A stretch of DNA of 64,000 nt from Bacillota bacterium (GTDB lineage Bacteria; Bacillota; Clostridia; Christensenellales; UMGS416). Where the stretch lies: NCBI GenBank assembly GCA_016281935.1, contig JAEEJN010000089.1, positions 62,001 to 126,000 of the forward strand. Direction: 5' to 3'. Within the stretch, counting starts at the first letter, position 1; every line of letters starts with the position of its first letter. Shown here one piece after another: positions 38,795-47,889 of this stretch. The notes beneath the pieces were generated by a model. That model did no database searches, was not told the origin of the DNA, and saw only the letters and a program-made list of their open reading frames with translations. The translations under genes and the position numbers were made by a program.

Positions 38795-40111
38795 ATGAAG
38801 GATTGCCAGCAGAATCGGGAACAGTCTGATCGAAGCCGGACAATGGCGTCACGCTGTGGCTCAGGAAGTTCCTCAAAGGCTGTAAACAGGAAAAAAACGA
38901 CGGCAATGGACAGCATACTGTCGCTTCTTTTATGCATATGTCTGATTTGGGCTGCCTTCAATATTCATCCCGGAGGTGTGCCCGAGATTAAAGCAACGCC
39001 TGACCCGACTGAAGCCCCTTCTGTGACAGTTGCTCCGGAGAGAACTCCGGAACCTACGCCTGTACCGGTGCGTTCTGAAAAACCGACTGCTACTCCGATC
39101 CCTACGCCTGCACCGACGCCGGAACCGCCTCACTATACGATCGCTCCCGACGCGGCCGCAGCACCTGCTCCTGTAGCAGACGCTTATGGATCTGCAGGAA
39201 ATGACAGCCCTCAGGACGTAATCAGAGTGATCGATAGGGCAAGGGAGATCGGCCTTCTTCGGGAAGATGAAGAAGTTGCTTTCCGTGCTGACGCACAATT
39301 CTATACAGGATATCACCGCAGAGATATCCAGTATTATCTGGATGAAACGATTCTTATGATATGTTGGAAGGAAGTCATAGACGGCTGCAGCTGTACATTG
39401 GCTGAAGTCAAGGTCGCTGATCCGTCCCAGTTCAGAAGGAAACTGGCCGGAGATAAATTCGGCTCGGGAAGAGCCCAGTTTGCAAGTGATCTTTCCAAAA
39501 GTGTGAATGCGGTGGTTGCCATGAATGCAGATTATTACGGATTCAGGGATCTTGGCATCGTAGCATACAATGGGGAACTGTGCCGTTTCAATACAGGTTC
39601 TGCTTATCGGAATTACTTTAAGTATAACTGCATTCCCTCGCTGTTCATTACTTCTGCAGGCGACTTTGTTTATATCGAACAGGGAGAAACTCATACGGAA
39701 GAATCAGTAAAAGCCTTCATGAAGGAACATGAGGTCAGCTTTTCTCTGGCTTTCGGTCCCATCCTCGTAAAGGACGGGATAGCACAGGAAGTAAACTGGT
39801 ATCCTCTCGGTGAAGCGCTTCAGGGTTATTCCAGAGCGGGAATCGGTCAGATAGACGAACTCCATTACCTGTATTTTTCATTGAATCACGGTGAGAAAGC
39901 AGCCCGATGGACCGTCAATGAATTTGCCAGGCATTATGCCGAGTTCCCCGTAAAGACAGCATACTGCCTAGATGGAGGACAGACAGGGGAGCTGGTGATC
40001 CGGGGAGAGCCCTACAATTATATCGATTTCGGAGCTGAAAGGGCAGTAAGCGACATCATTTATTTCGCCAGCGCGCTTCCCGAGAAGGAACGCTCTATTC
40101 AGGGGGGATGA
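38795..40111 (+). CDS. Phosphodiester glycosidase (NAGPA-domain) exported protein with P/T-rich linker
   Basis: N-terminal TM, PTPVPVRSEKPTATPIPTPAPTPEPP linker, C-terminal NAGPA pattern (VVAMNADYYGFRD, TAYCLDGGQTGELVIRG). Confidence 0.82.
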   Translation: MKDCQQNREQSDRSRTMASRCGSGSSSKAVNRKKTTAMDSILSLLLCICLIWAAFNIHPGGVPEIKATPDPTEAPSVTVAPERTPEPTPVPVRSEKPTATPIPTPAPTPEPPHYTIAPDAAAAPAPVADAYGSAGNDSPQDVIRVIDRAREIGLLREDEEVAFRADAQFYTGYHRRDIQYYLDETILMICWKEVIDGCSCTLAEVKVADPSQFRRKLAGDKFGSGRAQFASDLSKSVNAVVAMNADYYGFRDLGIVAYNGELCRFNTGSAYRNYFKYNCIPSLFITSAGDFVYIEQGETHTEESVKAFMKEHEVSFSLAFGPILVKDGIAQEVNWYPLGEALQGYSRAGIGQIDELHYLYFSLNHGEKAARWTVNEFARHYAEFPVKTAYCLDGGQTGELVIRGEPYNYIDFGAERAVSDIIYFASALPEKERSIQGG

Positions 40112-40115
40112 TCAT

Positions 40116-41123
40116 ATGACGAACTTGTTGATGCTTGGATCCCTTCGGATCGGTTGGGATTCCCTTGTGACCGTACTGGGGGCACTCTTGTCATTGCTGA
40201 TGACTGTTTCTTTATACCGTCCCCGTCATAAGCGGATAACGGGTGCCCTGGCACTGCATCTTTTCGGATTCCTGATTGGTGGCTTCCTTGCCCGTTTTCT
40301 TCACTGGTATTTCAATTCCGAGACTTATTCGGGCTTTCTGGAGGCATTCTCGGATTTTTCGGTAGGCAGTTATGTTCTTCCGGGCCTGATTGTCGGCACG
40401 GGGCTTGCAGCCTGGTTGGTGTACAGAATGGGAATGGCACCGTCCGTATGGGAACTTCTGGACTGTTCCGCGCCGGGTATGCTCCTGCTGATTTCTTTTC
40501 TTCGCCTGAGTGCTGCATGGAACGATTCATGCCGCGGCCTCATGCAGGTCACACAGAGCAGGTTTCAGCATCTGCCCTTTGCTGTACTGGAGACAGATGC
40601 AGCCGGAAATCAACGGTGGGTCCTTGCTACTTTCCTGATCGCTTTTAACCTGATCTTTTTTCTTTCGTTGTTTGTCTATATCTGCTGCAGACGGCCGATC
40701 AATCAAAAGATCCGGATCGGCAGAGGGGAAGTAGCCAGATGGAGCCTGCTTCTATACTGTGCGGTGGAGATTGTGACTGATTCCACACGTTATGATTCTC
40801 CGCTGATGCATTTCCGCTTTCTGACGGATCTGAACCAGTATTCGGCATTTATCAGTATTGCTCAGGTCTTTGCGGGACTCTGTGCGCTCGCGGTTCTCAT
40901 TTTCTACAGCAGAAAATCGATACGATCCAGAGGTTTCAGCAAAGCACATGCTGTGTTTTGGGTTTTGTTTGCCATATCGCTGTTTGGTATCGGGAAACTC
41001 GGAGAGTACGACGTGCAGCGTTATGCTTCCTATTCTAGGTCCTATACATTGATGATCCTGTCTGTGGTTCTGATGTTGGGCAGCATATACGGTGTGTTCC
41101 GGCTTTGCCCTCAGGATGAATAG
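40116..41123 (+). CDS. Polytopic membrane protein, Lgt-like
   Basis: Multiple TM segments arranged like prolipoprotein diacylglyceryl transferase; diagnostic Lgt signature not clearly intact. Confidence 0.5.
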   Translation: MTNLLMLGSLRIGWDSLVTVLGALLSLLMTVSLYRPRHKRITGALALHLFGFLIGGFLARFLHWYFNSETYSGFLEAFSDFSVGSYVLPGLIVGTGLAAWLVYRMGMAPSVWELLDCSAPGMLLLISFLRLSAAWNDSCRGLMQVTQSRFQHLPFAVLETDAAGNQRWVLATFLIAFNLIFFLSLFVYICCRRPINQKIRIGRGEVARWSLLLYCAVEIVTDSTRYDSPLMHFRFLTDLNQYSAFISIAQVFAGLCALAVLIFYSRKSIRSRGFSKAHAVFWVLFAISLFGIGKLGEYDVQRYASYSRSYTLMILSVVLMLGSIYGVFRLCPQDE

Positions 41124-41190
41124 AACGGATTATTCCGTGCGGAAGCATCTGTCCGAATCAATGACGGAGAAAAGTTTTTGACAATGGGGC

Positions 41191-41219
41191 TTGATTTTCC
41201 TGGTTTACTTTGGTAGAAT
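41191..41219 (+). promoter_or_regulatory. Candidate tRNA-Val promoter
   Basis: TTGATT, 17 bp, TAGAAT. Confidence 0.5.
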
Positions 41220-41242
41220 AATCAGGCACACTGATTGTGCGC

Positions 41243-41318
41243 GGTGCTTTGGCTCAGTTGGTAGAGCACATCGTTCACATCGATGGGGTCACTGGTTCGA
41301 GTCCAGTAAGCACCACCA
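41243..41318 (+). tRNA. tRNA-Val (anticodon CAC), CCA encoded
   Basis: Acceptor GGTGCTT/AAGCACC, D-arm GGCTCAGTTGGTAGAGC, anticodon arm CATCG-TTCACAT-CGATG, T-arm ACTGGTTCGAGTCCAGT, terminal ACCA. Confidence 0.95.
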
Positions 41319-41323
41319 GCAGA

Positions 41324-41365
41324 AAGAAGAAGCTGTTTGAAGCTTCTTCTTTTTTCTTTCTTCTT
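41324..41365 (+). terminator. Terminator after tRNA-Val
   Basis: agaagaagctgtttgaagcttcttcttttttctttct. Confidence 0.75.
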
Positions 41366-41399
41366 TCGGCAGACCATCATCTGAGAAGGAGAAAGAAAA

Positions 41400-41576
41400 A
41401 TGAGAAAATGGTATTCGGATCCGACGGCTGAACAAGCGATCGCAAATGTGGAACGTGAGGAAAGACGCAAAAGAAGGGAAGAGGCTCGGAAACAGTATCA
41501 AGAGACAAAACGGAAAGACAGGTCCTTGCGGTTCCGACGAACGGAGAAAACAAGGCCGGACTCGATGCATTCCTGA
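41400..41576 (+). CDS. Small (58 aa) highly charged protein, function unknown
   Basis: ATG at 41400 after gagaaggagaaagaaaa; MRKWYSDPTAEQAIANVEREERRKRREEARKQYQETKRKDRSLRFRRTEKTRPDSMHS*. Falls below the track's apparent 60-aa cutoff. Confidence 0.6.
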   Translation: MRKWYSDPTAEQAIANVEREERRKRREEARKQYQETKRKDRSLRFRRTEKTRPDSMHS

Positions 41577-41626
41577 TGGGTTTGAGCTCTGATAGAAGGT
41601 GTGAAAGACTGGGTATACTGTCCGGA

Positions 41627-42895
41627 TCATCCCACAGGAAGCACGTATAACCAGTCTCTGCCTTCCATGGGAGGCGAAATCAGGTCGTCTCTGGAAGATA
41701 AGTCCTGCAGGCTGCGTCCGGTTTCTGGATCATACCAGTATCCGCGGGAGCGGGAAAACCGGTGTGAATGGCTCAGAGCGAACGGATGGCCGGTATAGCT
41801 GTATACACAAAGGGATACAGGTGTCAGAAATGCCAGATTTCTCTCATCTTCTTTCCCTGAGTCATCCAGCAGGACATCCTGGGCATTATGACCTTCCTGC
41901 CAGCGTATCGATTCCATGAAACGGCGGAGATGTCCCATCTGGAAAGCGCCGGGCGCATCCAGAGCTCTATCCCAGGTTTCCCGCACGCCGTATGCACCGT
42001 GAGTGCTGCCGTCCCAGAATTGCATGACCGCATTGTGACCGTATGTAAAACCGGCAGCTCCTGCCAACAGACTCCACCAGGCATAGCGGCGGACTTCCCG
42101 ATCTGTCCAGTAAGGACAGCTGGGGTCGTGAAGGCCGTGAGGAATGCCCTCGTAGGAAGGTTCTCCGTCCAGTGTGGGCTTCGTATCTCTTTGAAGATCT
42201 CGGAAGACATAGAGATAATTCTCTTCTCCCATCCACTCTTCTTCCGGCACCGCGTCATCCCATGCGTGCAGACGTCTCTGGCTGCGGTCACGGTGTCCTG
42301 ACTGGAACATGTGGAAATCCAGCCAGTCAGCACCTGTGAACCATTGACTGGAAGAACAGCGGCCGAAAGGATGGAAGCCGATCAGCTGGTCTGGGCAAAG
42401 AGTTTTCAGGTTCCGGCCTAGTACGCTGAACGTTTCAGGAGCATCACTTCCGCGCACATCTCCCCCCAAAAGCCACAGGACGTTTTCATATTGACCGAAT
42501 CGGTCCGCAAGGAATCGGGTATAGCTTTTCGCATTGTCTGTGTTGAGTGTTCCGTTTTTCGCAAAACTGCCCCATGCGGGGAGGAGCGCCATGACGATCC
42601 CCAGCGAGCCGGCCAGGCGGATCGTTTTTTCTACATGATCCCAGTAACGGGAACCTGTATCCGGATGAGAAAAATCGTTCAGGATCAATGCTTTTTCACC
42701 TGTCGGATCCGCATAGTCGATGCCATGTACCAACGTAGCCTGGATGACGGTGAAGCCTTTCTCGGCACGATTGCGCAGATACCGGTCGATCTCGTTGCCA
42801 TTCAACCGGGAAAACAGAAGCCAGGCGGTATCACCTAACCAGAAGAAAGGCTTGCCGCTGCGGAGAAAACCCCGCTTTTCTGAGTTGACCTTCAT
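41627..42895 (-). CDS. DUF4038 / GH140-like glycoside hydrolase (apiosidase-like)
   Basis: GKPFFWLGDTAWLLFSRLN, VLWLLGGDVRG, C-terminal WYDPETGRSLQDLSSRDDLISPP. Confidence 0.85.
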   Translation of the reverse strand: MKVNSEKRGFLRSGKPFFWLGDTAWLLFSRLNGNEIDRYLRNRAEKGFTVIQATLVHGIDYADPTGEKALILNDFSHPDTGSRYWDHVEKTIRLAGSLGIVMALLPAWGSFAKNGTLNTDNAKSYTRFLADRFGQYENVLWLLGGDVRGSDAPETFSVLGRNLKTLCPDQLIGFHPFGRCSSSQWFTGADWLDFHMFQSGHRDRSQRRLHAWDDAVPEEEWMGEENYLYVFRDLQRDTKPTLDGEPSYEGIPHGLHDPSCPYWTDREVRRYAWWSLLAGAAGFTYGHNAVMQFWDGSTHGAYGVRETWDRALDAPGAFQMGHLRRFMESIRWQEGHNAQDVLLDDSGKEDERNLAFLTPVSLCVYSYTGHPFALSHSHRFSRSRGYWYDPETGRSLQDLSSRDDLISPPMEGRDWLYVLPVG

Positions 42896-42983
42896 GGATG
42901 ATTTCTTTTCCTTTTTCAGTAATCAGGTTTTGCAGCTGATGTTACAATCTCCGGGTTTGTTGAAGATAAGGAAAGATCTCAGC

Positions 42984-43799
42984 CTACTTATAACTGTGGA
43001 TACCGGGAAGAAACGTATTGACCCCAATATAGGTGAATATGACGCAGATGAAACCGATCACGGCAAACCATGCGGCCGATCTGTCTTTCCAGCCGCGGCG
43101 TATACGCAGATGGAGATAGACCGCATAGATCAGCCAGGTCACGAGAGACCATGTCTCTTTGGGATCCCATGACCAATAACTGCCCCAAGCACGTTCTGCC
43201 CAGATCGATCCGCTGATGATACAGAAGGAGAGGAACAGAAGTCCGAGACAAACACTTCGGTAGGATATAAGATCCAATTTTTCTTTTTCAGGCACATGCC
43301 GATCCCAGAAACTCCTGTCCTGCATCTTTTCCCGCAGAAGAAAAATGAGCGAAACGACAAAAGAGACGCCGAAAGCCCCGTATGCAATGATTGCGGTGGA
43401 TACGTGAAAACCCAGCCAATTGCTTTGAAGCGCAGGCATGAGAGCTTTGACTTCCCGACTCTGCATCGCAGCATAACCGATAATCAGAAAGATTACGGGA
43501 GCAGAAAAAGCGCCGATCATCGGGAATTTGAACCTGTATGTGAAAATCAGGCTTACAAGGCAGAGCCCCCATGCGAAACTGGTTGCGAATTCATACTGAT
43601 TCGTCATGGGGAGCCTTCCGGCGCCTATTCCTCTGCAGATGAGAGCAGCAGTATGAAGGACAAGTCCGGCTGCCTGCAGAAGGATGGCGACACGGGAAAG
43701 CTTGTCGTTTTTTACGGCAATGAAAACAAAATACAGGATCATGGATGCAAAGTAGAGCAGCATGACAGCGGTAAACAGAGTGTTTTCGATTTTCAGCAT
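42984..43799 (-). CDS. ccsA: Cytochrome c biogenesis protein CcsA/ResC (haem-handling)
   Basis: WxWD motif GSYWSWDPKETWSLVTWLIYAVYLH, multi-TM. Confidence 0.93.
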   Translation of the reverse strand: MLKIENTLFTAVMLLYFASMILYFVFIAVKNDKLSRVAILLQAAGLVLHTAALICRGIGAGRLPMTNQYEFATSFAWGLCLVSLIFTYRFKFPMIGAFSAPVIFLIIGYAAMQSREVKALMPALQSNWLGFHVSTAIIAYGAFGVSFVVSLIFLLREKMQDRSFWDRHVPEKEKLDLISYRSVCLGLLFLSFCIISGSIWAERAWGSYWSWDPKETWSLVTWLIYAVYLHLRIRRGWKDRSAAWFAVIGFICVIFTYIGVNTFLPGIHSYK

Positions 43800-43829
43800 G
43801 GGATTGATTCTCCTGTTTGATCGAATGTC

Positions 43830-45113
43830 TTAAGTATTGCTGTTTTGGGATCTTTGGATGGCTTGCTCCATTTGCTCCCGGAACAGAGCACTGCTTTTGA
43901 TACTCAGACCGGAAACAGTCCAGGATCCGTCATTCTCCTGAACAGCCCAGACTTTCCTGGGCTGGAGATAGAAGGCAAGAAAAATACCCAGAAGTGTAAG
44001 AATGCCACCAGCGAATGCGAGGGCAGTGAAACGATCTCTCTTGATCTGAAGGATCGTATAGTTCTGAGGCTCCGAAAAACGGAACTCATAATCATCGACA
44101 GTGATCGTTTCTCCTTCCATAAGGACATTCATGCCGAGAAGCTGTTCCTTATAGTAAAGCGTGTACAGATAGGCCGGGTTGTTCAGGGCGCCGGAAGCAC
44201 TCGCTGGGCCGCGACCGTCGATAAATACATAGTCAGGATACAGCGCATTGAAATGGAGGATGAGTTCAGGAAGATCCATTACGGTCAGAGATTCGCCTGC
44301 ACAGAGGACTGTTTCCTGAAGGAGAGATCCGTTTTTGATTACGCTTACACGAGCGGCCCATCCTGTGGAATTCTGATAATACTTATAGCCGAACAGGGAG
44401 GCGGGATGATTTACACTGATCTCTGCCGCCTGACTGTTCCCTGTCAATGAATCGTGCACGGTGATGTCTGCCCTGTACTGAGATACAGTATCATCATCCC
44501 TCAGTTCCACGCGAAAACTGTCTATAGAGCAGATGTACGATGTGTCTCCTACTTGCTTTGACTGTCCGGATACACCGTATAGGGAATAATCCTCATGGGT
44601 CATCTGTCCAAGTCCGAACCCGAGGATCAACAGAACGACACCAAGGTGACAGATCCACGCTCCCCAGAGACCGATTCTGTTCGATGATGAAAACAGGATC
44701 TTTTTGCCATCCGCTTCGGCCTTTACCGGTTTGGGCATCGAGAGTGCCGCAAAGACAGGTCCCGGTTTATCCACTGAATGAAAGCTGCATGTTACAGATT
44801 CGGACAGTGCCTTGTCTATTTTCTGTTCATCCTTAAATCGGCGAAATAGCTGAGGAGCTCTGATCAGGTTGCAGAGCAGCAGATTGGCAATGAGAAAACC
44901 TGCAATGACCAGAAACCATGGGCTGTGATAAAGGTCATCCATATGGGTCGCGATGATGAGAGCAGCGGCTCGTTCTGAATAGGCTTCTTTATACCATTCA
45001 AAAGTCTGTCCCTGTGTGATGAAGCTTCCGATCGCGCATGAGACGATCAGAATCAGCAGGAGCAGAATAGCAAACTGCATGGAGGAAAGATATTTCCAGA
45101 TTTTTTTCAACAT
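43830..45113 (-). CDS. resB: Cytochrome c biogenesis protein ResB/Ccs1
   Basis: LSSMQFAILLLLILIVSCAIGSFI start, HLGVVLLILGFGLG, large extracytoplasmic domain. Confidence 0.92.
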   Translation of the reverse strand: MLKKIWKYLSSMQFAILLLLILIVSCAIGSFITQGQTFEWYKEAYSERAAALIIATHMDDLYHSPWFLVIAGFLIANLLLCNLIRAPQLFRRFKDEQKIDKALSESVTCSFHSVDKPGPVFAALSMPKPVKAEADGKKILFSSSNRIGLWGAWICHLGVVLLILGFGLGQMTHEDYSLYGVSGQSKQVGDTSYICSIDSFRVELRDDDTVSQYRADITVHDSLTGNSQAAEISVNHPASLFGYKYYQNSTGWAARVSVIKNGSLLQETVLCAGESLTVMDLPELILHFNALYPDYVFIDGRGPASASGALNNPAYLYTLYYKEQLLGMNVLMEGETITVDDYEFRFSEPQNYTILQIKRDRFTALAFAGGILTLLGIFLAFYLQPRKVWAVQENDGSWTVSGLSIKSSALFREQMEQAIQRSQNSNT

Positions 45114-45139
45114 GATCCCATTCCGATTGCATAATGAAT

Positions 45140-45168
45140 GGGCAGGAATGCGTGAACGCTTCCTGCCC
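45140..45168 (-). other. Strong intercistronic hairpin between nrfA and resB
   Basis: GGGCAGGAAgcgttcacgcaTTCCTGCCC on the minus strand with no T-run. Confidence 0.7.
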
Positions 45169-45179
45169 AGATGAATGCT

Positions 45180-46484
45180 CTATTGTCCCAGAAGAGCCAT
45201 TGCTTCAGCAATCTTGGCTTCTGAAGTATCCAGGCAACGGAAGGCAAGGTCGGAATTATGAGCGCCTTCCGCATTTTCCACATAGCAGAAATCAAAGAAC
45301 CACTGAGCTTCTCTGTGGAGTGTACGGACCTGATTTAGTTCGTCTTCGCTCATTTTGCCTTCGTCGACTGCAGCGGTCAGAGCACTTTTGAGAGCGGAGA
45401 GTTTGTTGCCGACTTCCGTTTCCCTTGTGGTGACCCGTTCCTGAATCCGACGAACATAACTCTTCATATCCGGTTCATCATGGCACTGAGCACATGTGGA
45501 AAGAAGCGTTTCGTTTTCGAGCGGGCTTACCAGAACGTGGCTGTGATAAACAGTACCGTCGTCTGCCATCTCCATGGGCATATGGCAGTCTGCGCAGCTC
45601 AGTACGCCTGCATGTTTTCCGAAAAGGAAGGTCTCCATTTCCGGATGCTGGGCTTTAAGCATGTGGGTGCCTGTGCCGGGCTGCTCCCAGTCATAGAAGC
45701 CAACGGTGCCGTCAGGCAGGACCATATTGTTATAGTAGTCCAGTATCGCTTCCGGGGTCATCGTATCTTTTCCGGAATAAGGCATCATCGTTTCCTTGTC
45801 CGTCGGAGTGAAATAATACTCAATATGACACTGACCGCAGGAAAGAACAGACGGATCGATTGCGTCGGCATTGGCGCCGAGAGCTTTCGTGACATAGCTG
45901 TGGGTTATCGTGATCTTACCGGCGTTGCCGGGGTCATTGCCATGACATGAATAGCAGGACACATTTTCTTCCATTTTTGCCAGGACTTCAGCGAAGTCCA
46001 TGGTATATGCGGAAACACCCAGATCGTTCACCAGTTTAGTGAAGTTGGGGGTCTTGCACGTCAGACAGTTGGCCATGGGATGCGGACGTTCCGTTTTGGC
46101 AACGTCTTCGAGACAATATTCATGACCTCTGGCGGATCCGTAGTCTTTGGCAAAACCGTAACCCTGATAAATGTCGACAAGATAAGGATCCTGCTCAAGG
46201 TAGGAAATGACGTAGCTGTTGTCTTTGTTGGCTCCCATCGTAGCGACGATATACGGATAGATCTCAGACCAGTCCTGCGCATTGACCGTTCCGTCTTTGC
46301 TGGAAGGTGTGGGTGCATCTACATCCAGATAGGTGATATCTTCTCTGGAAAGAGGGCCCAGATCACCGCGGTTCTTCATGTGGTAGAGGATATCGCCGCC
46401 AAACAGACCGGAGAGGAGAAGTGCGACAGCTGCAACGATCAGGGCTGAGATCACAAGCTTGAGAACCTGATTTCTTTTTTCCAT
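45180..46484 (-). CDS. nrfA: Pentaheme cytochrome c nitrite reductase (ammonia-forming)
   Basis: Haem motifs CLTCK (catalytic), CYSCH, CGQCH, CADCH, CAQCH; KHAGVLSCADCHMP; N-terminal TM/signal anchor. Confidence 0.96.
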   Translation of the reverse strand: MEKRNQVLKLVISALIVAAVALLLSGLFGGDILYHMKNRGDLGPLSREDITYLDVDAPTPSSKDGTVNAQDWSEIYPYIVATMGANKDNSYVISYLEQDPYLVDIYQGYGFAKDYGSARGHEYCLEDVAKTERPHPMANCLTCKTPNFTKLVNDLGVSAYTMDFAEVLAKMEENVSCYSCHGNDPGNAGKITITHSYVTKALGANADAIDPSVLSCGQCHIEYYFTPTDKETMMPYSGKDTMTPEAILDYYNNMVLPDGTVGFYDWEQPGTGTHMLKAQHPEMETFLFGKHAGVLSCADCHMPMEMADDGTVYHSHVLVSPLENETLLSTCAQCHDEPDMKSYVRRIQERVTTRETEVGNKLSALKSALTAAVDEGKMSEDELNQVRTLHREAQWFFDFCYVENAEGAHNSDLAFRCLDTSEAKIAEAMALLGQ

Positions 46485-46499
46485 GATTCCTCAGTCTCC

Positions 46500-47294
46500 T
46501 TATAGGGCGGTAATGACCTTGACGGGACACTTCTCGGCGCATTTGCCGCACAAAGTGCAGTTGGCATAGTTCACATGCGCGAGATTGTTGGTGACAGTGA
46601 TGGCTTCGAACTCACACTGACGTGTACAGAGCATGCAGCCGATGCATCCTGCTGAACAAACCGCTTTGACCTGAGGGCCTCGGTCCCGGTTGGAGCACTG
46701 GACCCTAACGCGACGGCTTTCAGGTACCAGTTCAATCAGACCCTTGGGGCAGGCTTTGGCGCAAAGACCGCAGCCCACACATTTGCGTTCGTTCACAACG
46801 GCGACGCCGTCGACTACATGAATTGCATCGTTCGGACAGACAGATACACAGGAACCGAGTCCGAGACACCCGAAATCGCAGTCGGTGATGGAAAGACCGT
46901 TCAATGCAACACTGCGGCAGTCCATGACACCGACATAATTGCCTTGGTTCTTTGTGACTCCGCAGCTGCCTTTGCATCGTACAAAGGCGACTTTCCGTTC
47001 AGCCATTTCGGCATCTGTTCCCATGATTGCGGCAATCATTTCCGCGACAGGTTTTCCACCGACGGGGCAGGAGCCTGCAGGAGCTTCTCCTTTTGCAATA
47101 GCGGCTGCAAGCGCATCGCATCCGGCAAAACCGCAGGCGCCGCAGTTGTTTCCCGGAAGGCATTCACGGACGGCTGTTTCCCGTTCGTCAACGTCTACAT
47201 GGAACTTTTTGCCGGTCCAGACGAGGCCGATCCCAACGATTGCGCCGATCAGAGTGATGACGACGGTCGTGATGAGAATGATGTTTCCGTTCAT
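46500..47294 (-). CDS. rnfB: Rnf electron transport complex subunit B
   Basis: CLPGNNCGACGFAGCDALAAAIAKGEA and several 4Fe-4S motifs (CVGCGLCAKACP, CIGCMLCTRQC, CTLCGKCAEKCP). Confidence 0.96.
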   Translation of the reverse strand: MNGNIILITTVVITLIGAIVGIGLVWTGKKFHVDVDERETAVRECLPGNNCGACGFAGCDALAAAIAKGEAPAGSCPVGGKPVAEMIAAIMGTDAEMAERKVAFVRCKGSCGVTKNQGNYVGVMDCRSVALNGLSITDCDFGCLGLGSCVSVCPNDAIHVVDGVAVVNERKCVGCGLCAKACPKGLIELVPESRRVRVQCSNRDRGPQVKAVCSAGCIGCMLCTRQCEFEAITVTNNLAHVNYANCTLCGKCAEKCPVKVITAL

Positions 47295-47310
47295 GTTTCA
47301 GCCTCCTTTC

Positions 47311-47889
47311 CTAAAACGACAGCCCGGCGAAACCCATGAAGGCAATGGACATCAGGGCGGCTGCAATCATAACGATCGGAGCGCCGCGGAGAGGAGCCGG
47401 AAGGTCCTCTTCATTGATGCGGCTGCGGATACCGGCAAGGAGAACGATGGCCAATGTGAAGCCAAGGGCTGTTCCAAAGCCGGAGAGGACACACTGTAGG
47501 AAATTATATCCGTTCTGCACATTGGTCAGAGCTACGCCCAGAACAGCACAGTTGGTCGTGATCAGGGGGAGATAGATACCAAGGGCCTTGTAGACGGAAG
47601 GAGATGTTTTTTTCAGGAACATCTCAACGATCTGTACAAGAGCTGCGATCACGAGAATGAAGACGATCGTCTTCATATAGTCCATACCCAGAGGAGCAAG
47701 GACATGGTCATATACGAGACTGGCGACAGCGGATGCGATCGTCATGACGAAAATGACTGCCATGCCGAGGCTGGCGGAAGGCTTCATCGATTTGGACACG
47801 CCGAGGAAGGAGCAGATGCCCAGGAACTGATTCAGTACGACGTTGTTGATAAGTGCTCCGCCGATGATGAGAAGGATCAAGTCTTTCAT
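47311..47889 (-). CDS. rnfA: Rnf complex subunit A
   Basis: NVVLNQFLGICSFLGVSKSMKPSASLGMAVIFVM. Confidence 0.96.
   Translation of the reverse strand: MKDLILLIIGGALINNVVLNQFLGICSFLGVSKSMKPSASLGMAVIFVMTIASAVASLVYDHVLAPLGMDYMKTIVFILVIAALVQIVEMFLKKTSPSVYKALGIYLPLITTNCAVLGVALTNVQNGYNFLQCVLSGFGTALGFTLAIVLLAGIRSRINEEDLPAPLRGAPIVMIAAALMSIAFMGFAGLSF

Noticed and set aside
41237-41630. Short ORFs across the tRNA-Val locus on both strands
   Set aside because: They overlap a well-formed tRNA; any coding appearance is incidental.
41243-41630. Mobile element insertion at tRNA-Val
   Set aside because: No integrase, transposase or duplicated tRNA 3' end seen within the window.
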